Assembly (NCBI RefSeq): GCF_024199945.1 | Contig: NZ_JANADP010000001.1 | Span: forward strand, 1,860,001-1,924,000 | Length of the DNA stretch: 64,000 nucleotides | DNA from: Bradyrhizobium sp. CCGUVB4N | Lineage (GTDB): Bacteria > Pseudomonadota > Alphaproteobacteria > Rhizobiales > Xanthobacteraceae | Direction of reading: 5' to 3' | Shown here: positions 1 through 7,961 of the stretch, piece by piece | How the letters are laid out: each line of letters begins with the position of its first letter | How positions within the stretch are numbered: position 1 is the first letter of the stretch | Translations under genes and position numbers: made by a program | Notes under the pieces: model-generated | The model's input: only the letters and a program-made list of their open reading frames with translations | Databases searched by the model: none | Told to the model about the DNA's origin: nothing

Positions 1-58
1 GAACGGCGCAAAGCCCTGAGCAAGCGAGCTGCGTCGGACCGGCAGGTTCATGGCTTCC

Positions 59-1648
59 TCATTTGTATCCCGCCAATTTTGCGTGAGCTTGGCGCCTGCG
101 AAAGCGCTCATTGTACGCTGCGATGAATTCCGTGGGTACCGCGGCGCTGAGTGGGAAGTCTATCTTTGGTGGCAGGCCGGCTTTTGGTGCCAGTTTGCCG
201 AAGGAGGGCTGCCATGCTGTCCCGAAGAAATGCCGGCCATATCGGAGCGCAAGCTCAGGTACCACAGGATAGAGCAGGCTCAGGAACAGCGAGATCTCGA
301 CGGCGTTCCACATGCCGCTGTTGTCACGCGCAAAATCGGCGACCTCGAAGTACCTATCGACGATATCAAGGGCATCCCAGAATCGGAGGTCCTCGATTGC
401 ATCCGCGTAACGCTGAGCGAGGATGCGTAGACGGGATCTAAGACGTCTAGTGTCCAGCGTGCGCGCGTTGTTGGCGTATTGGCCCAATGCATCTTCCCAG
501 ACCCGGAGGTGCGATGCCGCCGTGATTAGCCGATCAATATCGAACTCGTTTTCGTCTCTGCCGAATGGCCGTGCAATTCGGGCGAGCGCGTAACGCACGA
601 CGTTGGGGTCCACCTCGCGCGCGACCTCGTCGACCCAAAGCGCATGGTCGCGGCTGGTCGAAAACGTTTCGCCTTCGAGCTTGTAGAAATCCTGGATTGA
701 GTGGTTTGCCGGAATTGGATAACCACGTGCGAGCAGGGCGCCGGTCACACCTATTGTGTAGTAGAAGCGGTTGTCCTGGCCCATGAAAAACACAAGCCGG
801 GTGGTGGGATCGTGCATGGTTGATTTTGCGTCCAAAAACTCGTTGGCGCATTGCTCGCGAATTCCGGTGTCGAAGCACCACAAGCCCTCAAACCACGTGA
901 GCAGGGTTTGACCGGACAAACGTTCCGGCTGTAGTAGCTCTATACCATGACTGAAGTGACGCGACATCGGCAAACCCCGCATATCGTGGGCCAGCCAAGA
1001 TCGCGCCTTGTCTCGTATGGGCTCGGCCCAGTCGCTTTGTCCAATTGCTTTGTCCAGCGCATGCGCGAGGCGAGGCGTATCGAACACGGCATGCTCGACG
1101 GTCCTCAGGACAAGATTATGGCCGCATGTCGTGTGCCGGGCATTGCGTAATGTGGCGTGGCGAACTGCCAGTCCACAGTTCTCGCACAGGTTACTGTCGG
1201 TAGGTGAATTGCATGCCGGACAATTGCCGACTGCTAGCGAGTCCGCGACAAATTCATCGCAATGCTCGCAATAGAGTTGGACACCCTTGCGGACTTTGAC
1301 GTAACCAGCCTCCTGCAGCTCGCAGAAGATCGCGAGAGCATTCTCCTTATGTAGCTCGCTGGATGTGCGAACGAAGACATCAGGCGTGATGTGCACTGCA
1401 CGGAGGCACTGCAGGATCTCGTCAATGTACTTTTGCGCGACCTCGCCGACGGGTTGCCCGAGCTTTCGCGCTTTTTGAAGCGTATACGTGCCGTGCTCAT
1501 CTGCGCCCGTGATGAAGTGCGCGCGATGGCCGGCCATACGCTGAAAGCGCACGAAGATGTCGGCGAGCAAGTATACGCCGCCGACATGACCGAGATGCAA
1601 TTTGCCGTTAGGGCAGGAGGGAGCCGGACATACGAAATAGGTGCGCAT
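59..1648 (-). CDS. Methionyl-tRNA-synthetase-like enzyme, probable hydrazine synthetase subunit
   Basis: The 529-aa protein has the class I synthetase fold of MetRS: an HLGH signature at residues 18-21 and a MetRS-type zinc knuckle (Cys 127, 130, 143, 146, 155, 158, 175). The second ATP-binding signature, normally KMSKS, is degenerate (FSTSR, about 329-333), and the anticodon-binding helical bundle is poorly conserved. This argues against a housekeeping MetRS. The start codon lies one base beyond the stop of the upstream cupin gene, so the two are translationally coupled. Cupin plus MetRS-like domains, fused in Streptomyces Spb40 and Tri28, join an N-hydroxylated lysine to an amino acid to make a hydrazine (established for those families). 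A split version of that enzyme is my inference from the gene pair and the adjacent N-hydroxylase relic. The alternative is a MetRS paralogue for resistance or another amide-forming step. Confidence 0.8.
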   Translation of the reverse strand: MRTYFVCPAPSCPNGKLHLGHVGGVYLLADIFVRFQRMAGHRAHFITGADEHGTYTLQKARKLGQPVGEVAQKYIDEILQCLRAVHITPDVFVRTSSELHKENALAIFCELQEAGYVKVRKGVQLYCEHCDEFVADSLAVGNCPACNSPTDSNLCENCGLAVRHATLRNARHTTCGHNLVLRTVEHAVFDTPRLAHALDKAIGQSDWAEPIRDKARSWLAHDMRGLPMSRHFSHGIELLQPERLSGQTLLTWFEGLWCFDTGIREQCANEFLDAKSTMHDPTTRLVFFMGQDNRFYYTIGVTGALLARGYPIPANHSIQDFYKLEGETFSTSRDHALWVDEVAREVDPNVVRYALARIARPFGRDENEFDIDRLITAASHLRVWEDALGQYANNARTLDTRRLRSRLRILAQRYADAIEDLRFWDALDIVDRYFEVADFARDNSGMWNAVEISLFLSLLYPVVPELALRYGRHFFGTAWQPSFGKLAPKAGLPPKIDFPLSAAVPTEFIAAYNERFRRRQAHAKLAGYK

Positions 1649-1649
1649 G

Positions 1650-1979
1650 TCAATCCCACCAGATGGAGAGGAGTTTCAGCGTATCCTCCTGGCTGAGATT
1701 GCGGAGGGCATAGGTCTGGTGCGGGGGCATGTAGAACAAAGTCACGTCCTTTACCGACCGGCTGTGCCCGCCGGCTTCGAAGTCTCCCTCGCCGGAAATC
1801 AGCACCCACAATTCGTGTTCGTGGTGCGCATGCAGATCGACCGCCCCGCCGGGCGTGACCTCAACGACCGAGGCACCGAACTCGGGGCTGAGATCGTCCG
1901 GCAAACGTACCAGCAAGCGGCAAACCAGCACGCCATATTCGGTTCGCATCAGGGAGCGATCGATCTGCTTCGTGTACAC
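1650..1979 (-). CDS. Single-domain cupin, probable partner of the MetRS-like enzyme
   Basis: This 109-aa protein is one small cupin beta-barrel. Motif 1 is seen as HAHHEHE near residues 51-57, followed by a Gly-rich turn. Motif 2 is PPHQTYALRN near residues 84-93. Together they give the usual three-His/one-Glu metal site. Its stop codon is separated by one base from the ATG of the MetRS-like gene, so the two proteins are probably made in equal amounts and act together. In known hydrazine synthetases a cupin of this kind is fused to the MetRS-like domain and carries out the N-N bond-forming rearrangement. Here the domains are separate. Without the context the protein would be an anonymous cupin. 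Confidence 0.8.
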   Translation of the reverse strand: MYTKQIDRSLMRTEYGVLVCRLLVRLPDDLSPEFGASVVEVTPGGAVDLHAHHEHELWVLISGEGDFEAGGHSRSVKDVTLFYMPPHQTYALRNLSQEDTLKLLSIWWD

Positions 1980-2004
1980 GACGTCTTTCTTTTAAGAGTT
2001 GCGA

Positions 2005-2215
2005 TCACTCGCGATAGAAGATGCCGTTGGGCGTTCTTAGACCCTGGAGATCAACGATCTTGCCGACTGGTGGGTTGTAAGCACGCTTCATCCGGTTGTA
2101 TTCGGCACGATCAGGACCGCCAGTAGATGCCCGCTGGAGCACCAAATAGAGCGTTCGGCGAGAGCGATCGCTCTTGTTCGGGAGTGAGTAGTGGGGCGCG
2201 TAGGGCCGTCTGTAA
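2005..2215 (-). pseudogene. C-terminal relic of a probable Fe(II)/2-oxoglutarate (PhyH-like) dioxygenase
   Basis: One minus-strand frame here translates into a clean, protein-like C-terminus of about 67 residues (RPYAPHYSLPNKSDRSRRTL, then a segment ending TPNGIFYRE and a stop). The pattern of a His-containing strand followed by Asn, Ser-Asp and a basic SRRTLYLV strand resembles the end of phytanoyl-CoA-dioxygenase-like proteins. No start codon or upstream catalytic part is found in frame; the preceding DNA reads as the end of the broken N-hydroxylase. I regard it as the tail of a deleted tailoring enzyme from the same cluster. The family assignment is tentative. Confidence 0.4.
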
Positions 2216-2325
2216 GCGAGGCGGTCCGCGGCGCCAGGGGGACATCGACGATACGCAAGTTAGAGGACCGCGCCGCGCTAATGTGATCGCGGTCATCTTT
2301 TTCCGCCGATATCAATGAATCCGAT

Positions 2326-2853
2326 TCAGCGTTCAGCCCTGCATCGTCTGCATCCTCGTAACCGCCCAGGAGTTGCCCAGATTGATCGAGATAAAACGGC
2401 TGTCCGCGAAGACTGTTGATCAGATTGTCCTCCATGTGCGCGCTGCCCAGGAGCGACCGAAAAAAGGGGGGAGTGCGCGGCTGAAAGCCCGTGGCGTGCA
2501 CTATGCGATCGCTTGTTGATAAAACTGTAGAGCCGCCCGTTTTGCGCGAGGCAATTCAGGAAAGAATAGGGACTGGTTGGGCTTACCAAGGTCACGCAAT
2601 CTTTGAATGGCGACACTTGCAGGCGGCTGTTCGGCAGCGCTCGTCCGGGATGCCAGCAAAATGCCTCGCGCTTCTCCAGGAATAGTGCGCGCAGTCGGGT
2701 AGGTTCAATCAGCGCTGCCAGGCTGAGATTGAAAGGACCGGTCCCGACGCCAATGACGTCCAGCGTATCCACGAAGGTCTCTCTCTCGCTTGTGTAAGGT
2801 CCCGCTTGAGGAAGGTGGTTGGTTGCTGCGTAGAAAAGCCTACAATCTGACAC
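2326..2853 (-). pseudogene. Lysine/ornithine N-monooxygenase, internally deleted
   Basis: The first ~110 residues match the SidA/IucD/PvdA family of flavin N-hydroxylases: the FAD Rossmann motif IGVGTGPFNLSLAAL, then FCWHPG and LQVSPFKDCVTLVSPTSPYS, ending at LYSFINK. Immediately afterwards (about 2505-2515) the reading frame changes and the sequence jumps to the family's C-terminal signature (DRIVHATGFQPRTPPFF). The whole NADPH-binding and substrate-binding middle, roughly 220-240 residues, is missing. The gene is therefore dead. It lies between pabA and the cupin/MetRS pair on the same strand, where an N-hydroxylase supplying N6-hydroxylysine would be expected in a hydrazine pathway. Confidence 0.75.
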
Positions 2854-3166
2854 TGCGTGAGATACAAGAGGTTTATCGTCTCACTGAGCCGGATCCTTTG
2901 GGTCAGGTGCCGCTCCTCGCCGATCGCGAAATGCGCTTTTCATGCGGGGCGTCTCGTCAATGAGGCTGGGCGCAAAGCGCTGCCCGACATCGGCTATGAT
3001 GATGACCCGGTCGTGCGCTAAGAGGCGTACACGCCTGCCGCATCTGCGGAACGCGCGCTTTATGGGCTGCTGGCGGAAACAGATGGCCGAGAAACGATGC
3101 GACCCGAAGTATTGCGGATGCGCCGCCGCCTGCAGTTGCGGAGGCGTAGGATAGGAAAGCCGATCC
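2854..3166 (-). other. Unassigned stretch between pabA and the N-hydroxylase relic
   Basis: A minus-strand frame stays open from inside the end of pabA to 2881 and gives a peptide rich in Arg and aromatic residues, which I cannot assign to a family. It may be a remnant of another cluster gene. No terminator or promoter is evident. Confidence 0.3.
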
Positions 3167-3751
3167 TCAAGCCCGAAAGCTCTTTGCCCGTCGCAGAAAG
3201 TTCTTAAACAGAGCGCCCCCATGCTGGGTCAGTATCGATTCGGGATGGAACTGCACGCCGTAGGTAGGGTGATCGCGATGGGCAAGAGCCATGATCTCAC
3301 CATCGTCCGAACGTGCCGTGACCACAAGATGTGAGGTGTGCGACTCATCGATCTCAACAACAAGGGAATGGTAGCGCCCGACGCAGAGAGGAGAAGGGAT
3401 TCCGTCGAACAGCCCTACGCCGTTATGCGTGAGATACGAGGACCGGCCGTGCATGGGGCGACGTGCACGTGCCACCGTTCCGCCGAAAACACTCCCGATG
3501 CACTGGTGCCCAAGGCAGATGCCTAAGATCGGGACATGACCAGAGAGCTCGCGAACGATCGAAGTCGATATTCCCGCCTCTGTTGGGGAGCAGGGACCGG
3601 GGGAGATGACCACGGCGTGCGGCTTGCGAAGGACGATATCACTGACGCTGATCGCGTCGTTGCGGATCACGTCCGTTGCTTCACCAAGCCGGCGGAAATA
3701 GCGGGCAATGTTGAAGACGAAGGAATCGTAGTTGTCGATGATGACAATCAA
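3167..3751 (-). CDS. pabA: Aminodeoxychorismate/anthranilate synthase glutamine amidotransferase subunit
   Basis: The 194-aa protein is a full-length class I glutamine amidotransferase of the PabA/TrpG type. It has the start IDNYDSFVFN, the nucleophile motif GICLGHQCIG and the catalytic His-Glu pair in QFHPES. It releases ammonia from glutamine for the chorismate-aminating subunit. The start overlaps the stop of pabB by 4 bases (ATGA), so the two subunits are co-translated. PabA and TrpG cannot be told apart from this sequence alone; the partner's PIKGT motif favours aminodeoxychorismate synthase. Its position next to the cupin/MetRS cluster suggests it supplies a 4-aminobenzoate-like precursor for a specialised metabolite rather than folate. 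Confidence 0.88.
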   Translation of the reverse strand: MIVIIDNYDSFVFNIARYFRRLGEATDVIRNDAISVSDIVLRKPHAVVISPGPCSPTEAGISTSIVRELSGHVPILGICLGHQCIGSVFGGTVARARRPMHGRSSYLTHNGVGLFDGIPSPLCVGRYHSLVVEIDESHTSHLVVTARSDDGEIMALAHRDHPTYGVQFHPESILTQHGGALFKNFLRRAKSFRA

Positions 3752-5142
3752 GAGCCACCGGAAGAATTGGTGGCGAATGCGTCAAACATTCGCTGCGCCT
3801 TGACGAGTGTCTCCTCGTATTCGGCCGCTGGATCCGACATCGCCGTTATCCCGCCACCCACGTGAAAGGCAGCCAAATCGGCGTCGATCGTGACAGTGCG
3901 GATCGCGATATTCGTATCCATGTGCCCGTTGAAGGCGATGAAGCCGATTGCTCCGCAATAAGCCTCTCGCGCTATGCGCTCGATTTCCGTAACAATCTCC
4001 ATCGATCTCACTTTCGGCGCTCCGGTGATTGATCCGCCTGGAAAGCAGGCGCGAAGAAGGGCGACGGCGTCTTGGCGCTCTTCAAGTTGACCCGTAACCA
4101 CCGACACGAGGTGGTGCACCGAGGCGTAGGATTCGAGATCGCACAGCGCAGGAACCTCGACTGAATGCGGAGTGCATACACGCGACAGATCACTCCGCAG
4201 GAGGTCGACGATCATGATGTTTTCGGCACGATCTTTGTCTGACGTGACCAGAAGTTGAGCGCGGCGCTGGTCCTCCTCGGCGTCGGCAGAGCGCGCGCTT
4301 GTGCCTTTGATGGGGCGCGTCTCGACCCGTCGACCGTCGAGATTCAGGAAACGCTCCGGCGAGCTTGATGCAATAGTGAGAGTGCCGTAACGCAGGAGCG
4401 CTGCGAACGGTGCGGGGTTCAATGACCTCAATTGGCAGTAGAAGGCAACCGGATCAAACGAGTTCGGCAAGTGCGCGCTAAAACGCTGCGCAATGTTGAC
4501 TTGGAAGACGTCTCCGGCCTGGATCAGGTCGATGACGCGCTGTACTGCGGCAATGTAGCCCGCACGGCTGAAGTTCGAATGCCATGGTCCGACTGCGCCG
4601 TGGGCGTCATTTCTCGCCAAGTCTGCGGTGGCAAGAAGAGCTGCAAATTCATCGGCTCGCTGGCGTGCGCGCGCGGCGCGGCGCGCGGGATCCTGCTCGG
4701 GCCACCCTGTGGAGACGATCCAACTTCTGTCGTTGCGGTGATCGTAGCTGACGACCACGTCATAAAAATGCAGAATGGATTGAGGCAAGCCGTGTCCGGA
4801 GGCTGCCGGAACCGGCAATCGCTCTAATGTCCTGTTCAGGTCGTAACCGAAGAATCCGGCCGCTCCTCCCTGAAAGGGCGGGAGATCGGGGCGATGCTCT
4901 TGTGGATGCCTAGCAAGCAGGGTGCGAAGGACGTCCCACGGGTCGCCGTCAAGAGTCTGTCCGTTCCAACTCGCCCCTCCGTCCGCGACCATATAGGTGC
5001 CGAACGGGTCGCAGGCCAGATATGAGTAGCGCCCAAGTAGCTCGTGGCTCGCGGCACTATCAAGAAACGTAAGATGAGGTCGGCGGGCGAGGCGCCGAAA
5101 TGCCGTGACAGGGGCAATCCATTGCAGCTCTTGAACGTGCAT
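3748..5142 (-). CDS. pabB: Aminodeoxychorismate synthase component I
   Basis: This 464-aa chorismate-binding enzyme carries the PabB hallmark PIKGT, whose lysine distinguishes it from anthranilate synthase (PIAGT). It also has the core segments DKDRAENIMIVDLLRSDLSR, GGSITGAPKVRSME and HVGGGITAMSDPAAEYEET. With the overlapping glutaminase gene it should convert chorismate to 4-amino-4-deoxychorismate. No lyase (pabC) lies nearby, so the product either goes to a chromosomal PabC or to another use in this cluster. Gene order pabB-pabA, same strand as the cupin/MetRS genes, is consistent with one transcript of about 5 kb. A TrpE function is less likely because of the PIKGT motif. Confidence 0.87.
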   Translation of the reverse strand: MHVQELQWIAPVTAFRRLARRPHLTFLDSAASHELLGRYSYLACDPFGTYMVADGGASWNGQTLDGDPWDVLRTLLARHPQEHRPDLPPFQGGAAGFFGYDLNRTLERLPVPAASGHGLPQSILHFYDVVVSYDHRNDRSWIVSTGWPEQDPARRAARARQRADEFAALLATADLARNDAHGAVGPWHSNFSRAGYIAAVQRVIDLIQAGDVFQVNIAQRFSAHLPNSFDPVAFYCQLRSLNPAPFAALLRYGTLTIASSSPERFLNLDGRRVETRPIKGTSARSADAEEDQRRAQLLVTSDKDRAENIMIVDLLRSDLSRVCTPHSVEVPALCDLESYASVHHLVSVVTGQLEERQDAVALLRACFPGGSITGAPKVRSMEIVTEIERIAREAYCGAIGFIAFNGHMDTNIAIRTVTIDADLAAFHVGGGITAMSDPAAEYEETLVKAQRMFDAFATNSSGGS

Positions 5143-5249
5143 TGGCTATCCGTCACCGGCGAGTGGCGTTCGCGCGCTTCCGGCGATGGCTCGCCAAACG
5201 AGCGCGACGTTTGATCGAAATTGGCAAGCTCGTGAGACCGGTGGTCAGC

Positions 5250-5585
5250 CTAGCCTCCGCCAGCGGAGACCGCGCGGCGAGTGACGAGCCGCACATCCGT
5301 CGACACATCGTAGTCTGCCGCGAACCGCAGTTCGCGCAATGGCCGTACCCGCCTGATCGATTCCTGGTATAGATCATGTGCTTTGTAGGCTGCGAGTTCC
5401 GCCTCGCTCTCGAACTCACCATAGACGACGACGTCGATGTCGTTCCCGAGCTGATCGGTCTTGCGATTGCGAGCAACCTCCAGCCGGCGTGCATGCGGAA
5501 TGGTCGTGAGAACCGAGAGGCCCTCGATTATCCCGTCAATGTGCCCCTCATCCTTGGCGGTGAACAAAACGATGTGGCAGATCAT
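5250..5585 (-). CDS. Dabb-domain (stress-responsive alpha/beta-barrel) protein
   Basis: I place the start at 5585 (MICHIVLF...), where the conserved Dabb-domain fold begins, not at the upstream in-frame start at 5663. The 111-aa product has the MICHIVLFTAK first strand, the middle segment DVVVYGEFESEAELAAYKAH and a short C-terminal tail. Dabb proteins are small dimeric ferredoxin-like barrels; some act as cyclases in polyketide or cannabinoid pathways, others are stress proteins. It is on the same strand as pabB, about 107 bp upstream of it, and may be the first gene of the cluster. The substrate is unknown. Confidence 0.75.
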   Translation of the reverse strand: MICHIVLFTAKDEGHIDGIIEGLSVLTTIPHARRLEVARNRKTDQLGNDIDVVVYGEFESEAELAAYKAHDLYQESIRRVRPLRELRFAADYDVSTDVRLVTRRAVSAGGG

Positions 5586-5733
5586 GAATGGCTCTATGAG
5601 TGTTAGAGATGGGTGCATAGCTAACTTGGGATCGCGCTCTCCGCAACGCAACCCCTTCCGCATCGCCGGTTGATCGATCGTTCGCGCTTGTGCCGCGCGC
5701 TGCGCAACTCACCTCGCTAGAATCGCTTCTTGG

Positions 5734-6366
5734 TCAACAGCTCGGGAGAGCCAGGCGCTCAATGGTCTGAATATGACGCGCGAGCAGGTTACAGGCTTGG
5801 TCAAGGTTGCGGGCTCGCAGGGCCTGCAAAATCAGACGGTGATCTTGGTTGGACCGTGGGCGCCAGCCAGTCGACCGCGCCATCGCGAACACCAGCCGAG
5901 AGTTTGCAAGCTGTAGTTCGTCAAGGCTGGCGAGCAGGCGCGGCATCGCGCAGGGCGCAACCAGGGCATAGTGAAAGGTCCGGTTGGCCATCTCAAACTC
6001 CTCAATCGTCTTGGCATTGTCTCCTTCGATGAGGGCAAGTTCAATGCGTGCCATGTGGATCGATGAGAGCTTTGGAGCCGCGTTGCGTAGCGCGACCACC
6101 TCGAGCGCCGCACGCATCTCGGCGATCTCCTTGACCGAGTTCGTGTCGAGCGGAGCGACCCGCGCGCCGCGCCGAGGTGCACTCACGACAAGATGTTGTG
6201 CCTCCAATTGTCGAAAAGCCTCGCGCACCGGGACATGACTGGAATTGAATTCTCGCGCGACATGATCCTGCCGGAGCGGCGAGTCCGGCTGCAGGGCGCC
6301 GTTGATAATGCGCTCACCGATCGATTCGGCGATGCGTCCGGCAGTCGTCCTGTTCTCGCTCATCAT
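5734..6366 (-). CDS. bioR: BioR, GntR-family repressor of biotin genes
   Basis: The 210-aa protein has a GntR winged helix-turn-helix (residues ~10-75, including DHVAREFNSSHVPVREAFRQ) and a C-terminal FCD-type all-helical effector domain (~80-205). It is divergent from bioB and its start codon abuts a TTATCTAT-type box identical in core to those in front of bioB. In alpha-proteobacteria BioR binds a TTATMKATAA palindrome and represses biotin synthesis and often itself. I assign BioR from family, position and these boxes together. Two ATG codons are tandem at 6366 and 6363; either may be used. Confidence 0.88.
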   Translation of the reverse strand: MMSENRTTAGRIAESIGERIINGALQPDSPLRQDHVAREFNSSHVPVREAFRQLEAQHLVVSAPRRGARVAPLDTNSVKEIAEMRAALEVVALRNAAPKLSSIHMARIELALIEGDNAKTIEEFEMANRTFHYALVAPCAMPRLLASLDELQLANSRLVFAMARSTGWRPRSNQDHRLILQALRARNLDQACNLLARHIQTIERLALPSC

Positions 6367-6369
6367 AGA

Positions 6370-6379
6370 TTATCTATCG
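6370..6379. promoter_or_regulatory. BioR-like operator in front of bioR
   Basis: The decamer TTATCTATCG matches the first eight positions of the BioR consensus TTATMKATAA and sits four bases upstream of the bioR start codon. A repressor bound here would block bioR itself, so autoregulation is likely (inference). Confidence 0.65.
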
Positions 6380-6434
6380 GAAAAGTGGGTGCGCCCCGAT
6401 AGCACATCGATTAGCATCGATCCAATATCGCTGA

Positions 6435-6463
6435 CGATAGATAATTTACGTGATTATCTATGA
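6435..6463. promoter_or_regulatory. Pair of BioR-like operators in front of bioB
   Basis: Two boxes in opposite orientation lie 9 bp apart: CGATAGATAA at 6435-6444 and TTATCTATGA at 6454-6463. Both share the TTATCTAT core with the box at bioR. The second would lie inside bioB if the upstream GTG at 6450 were the start, which is one reason to prefer the ATG at 6480. Paired sites suggest cooperative binding of BioR dimers over the bioB promoter. Confidence 0.72.
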
Positions 6464-6479
6464 TTACGGACCCGAGGCT

Positions 6480-7475
6480 ATGGACGTTTGTGCTGGAGTT
6501 GACCGGAACGGAAGCTGCGGGCTCCCACGGGTTCGTGGAGAATGGAAGCGTGCCGAGGCCGAGGCGCTCTATGGTTTGCCATTCGCAGAGCTGATGTTTC
6601 GAGCGCAAAGCGTTCATCGCGATAACTTCGATCCGAACCACGTCGAAACAGCAAGCCTGCTCAGCATCAAGACGGGTGGCTGCCCGGAAGACTGCGGCTA
6701 CTGCGCACAGAGCGCGCACTACGAGACGGGGGTGAAAGCGAGCCGCCTGATGGATCGCGCCGATGTGGTCGCCACCGCGCAACGTGCCAAGGAGGCTGGC
6801 GCAACCCGCTTCTGCATGGCTGCGGCCTGGCGCAGTCCGAAAGACCGTGATCTCGATCGGGTCTGCGAAATGGTCAGCGCCGTCAAAGGGCTTGGCATGG
6901 AAACCTGTGTCACACTCGGCATGCTGACGCCGAAACAGGCGGCGCAGCTTTCCGAGGCAGGGCTCGACTTCTACAATCACAACGTCGACACCTCGCCTGA
7001 GTTCTACGGCAGGATCATCACAACGCGCACGCTGCAGGACCGAATTGACACGCTCGAGCATGTGCGCGAGGCGGGCATCAAGATCTGCTGTGGCGGCATT
7101 ATCGGCATGGGCGAGCGCGTTGAGGACCGTCTCGACATGCTCATCCTGCTCGCCAATCTCCGAAAGCCACCGGAAAGCGTGCCAATCAATCTTTGGAACG
7201 AGGTCAAGGGGGTTCCCGTCGTTGACACCGCGATGCGTCCCGATTCGATCGCACTGGTGCGTCTGGTCGCAACTGCTCGGATCATGATGCCGACGAGCGT
7301 CGTGCGGTTGTCTGCCGGACGGCATGACATGACCGATGAATTGCACGCGCTGTGCTTTTTGGCCGGCGCAAATTCAATTTTCATCGGGGACGTGCTGCTG
7401 ACGACCAATAATCCAAAAACCGATCGCGATGCAAACTTGCTCACCAGGCTCGGCATCACGTCAGGGCTTGCCTAA
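6480..7475 (+). CDS. bioB: Biotin synthase
   Basis: This radical-SAM enzyme converts dethiobiotin to biotin. The radical-SAM cluster motif CPEDCGYC is at residues 68-75, and the conserved [21 protein letters not shown] and GANSIFIGD segments follow. I chose the ATG at 6480 (331 aa), which has a GAGG ribosome site just upstream and starts after the BioR boxes; the GTG at 6450 would overlap an operator. It is the first gene of bioB-panD-bioF-bioD-bioA and is followed by panD after 51 bp. Expression should rise when BioR is released. Confidence 0.96.
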   Translation: MDVCAGVDRNGSCGLPRVRGEWKRAEAEALYGLPFAELMFRAQSVHRDNFDPNHVETASLLSIKTGGCPEDCGYCAQSAHYETGVKASRLMDRADVVATAQRAKEAGATRFCMAAAWRSPKDRDLDRVCEMVSAVKGLGMETCVTLGMLTPKQAAQLSEAGLDFYNHNVDTSPEFYGRIITTRTLQDRIDTLEHVREAGIKICCGGIIGMGERVEDRLDMLILLANLRKPPESVPINLWNEVKGVPVVDTAMRPDSIALVRLVATARIMMPTSVVRLSAGRHDMTDELHALCFLAGANSIFIGDVLLTTNNPKTDRDANLLTRLGITSGLA

Positions 7476-7526
7476 ACCACACAGGGCGGCGAGCTATCTC
7501 GTAAACTCCTTAAGCTTAGGTGAGAA

Positions 7527-7880
7527 ATGCAAATTACGTTGATGAAAGGCAAAATCCATTGCGCATCGGTGACCGAAGCCGATCTGCATTATGAGGGCTC
7601 GATTTCAATCGATCGTACATTGCTGGACGCGGCAGGGATTTTGCTCAACGAACGTGTCGAAATCCACAACGTCGAAACCGGGGTGCGGTTCGCCACTTTC
7701 GTCACCGAAGCGCCGAGCGGCTCGGGGACCATTGACTTGAACGGTGCGGCTGCGCGACTGGCGCTTCCCGGAGATAAAATTAGCATCCTTGCATACGCCT
7801 TGCTTGATGAGGCGGAGGCCAAGACCTTTAGACCCCGTATTGTGCTCGTCGATCGCGAAAATCGAATATTGCCGGTTTGA
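7527..7880 (+). CDS. panD: Aspartate 1-decarboxylase
   Basis: The 117-aa protein has the usual PanD length and start ([20 protein letters not shown]). The self-cleavage site that makes the pyruvoyl group is the Gly-Ser pair in YEGSISID (residues 23-30). PanD makes beta-alanine for pantothenate. It is placed inside the biotin operon, between bioB and bioF, while panB and panC lie 29 kb away on the other strand. This ties beta-alanine supply to BioR control. No frameshift or missing residue is seen. Confidence 0.95.
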   Translation: MQITLMKGKIHCASVTEADLHYEGSISIDRTLLDAAGILLNERVEIHNVETGVRFATFVTEAPSGSGTIDLNGAAARLALPGDKISILAYALLDEAEAKTFRPRIVLVDRENRILPV

Positions 7881-7961
7881 CCATCAAGGCGCCAAAGCGA
7901 AGCCGTTTTTCTGCGCACATCGTGAGAATTTTGCGCGATTTCAAAGCCCTCAGAGTGCAGA

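Noticed and set aside
1641..2126. 161-codon plus-strand frame
   Set aside because: Shadow of the cupin gene; the minus strand has both cupin motifs.
6411..7346. 311-codon minus-strand frame
   Set aside because: Shadow of bioB; the plus strand carries the CxxxCxxC motif and full conservation.
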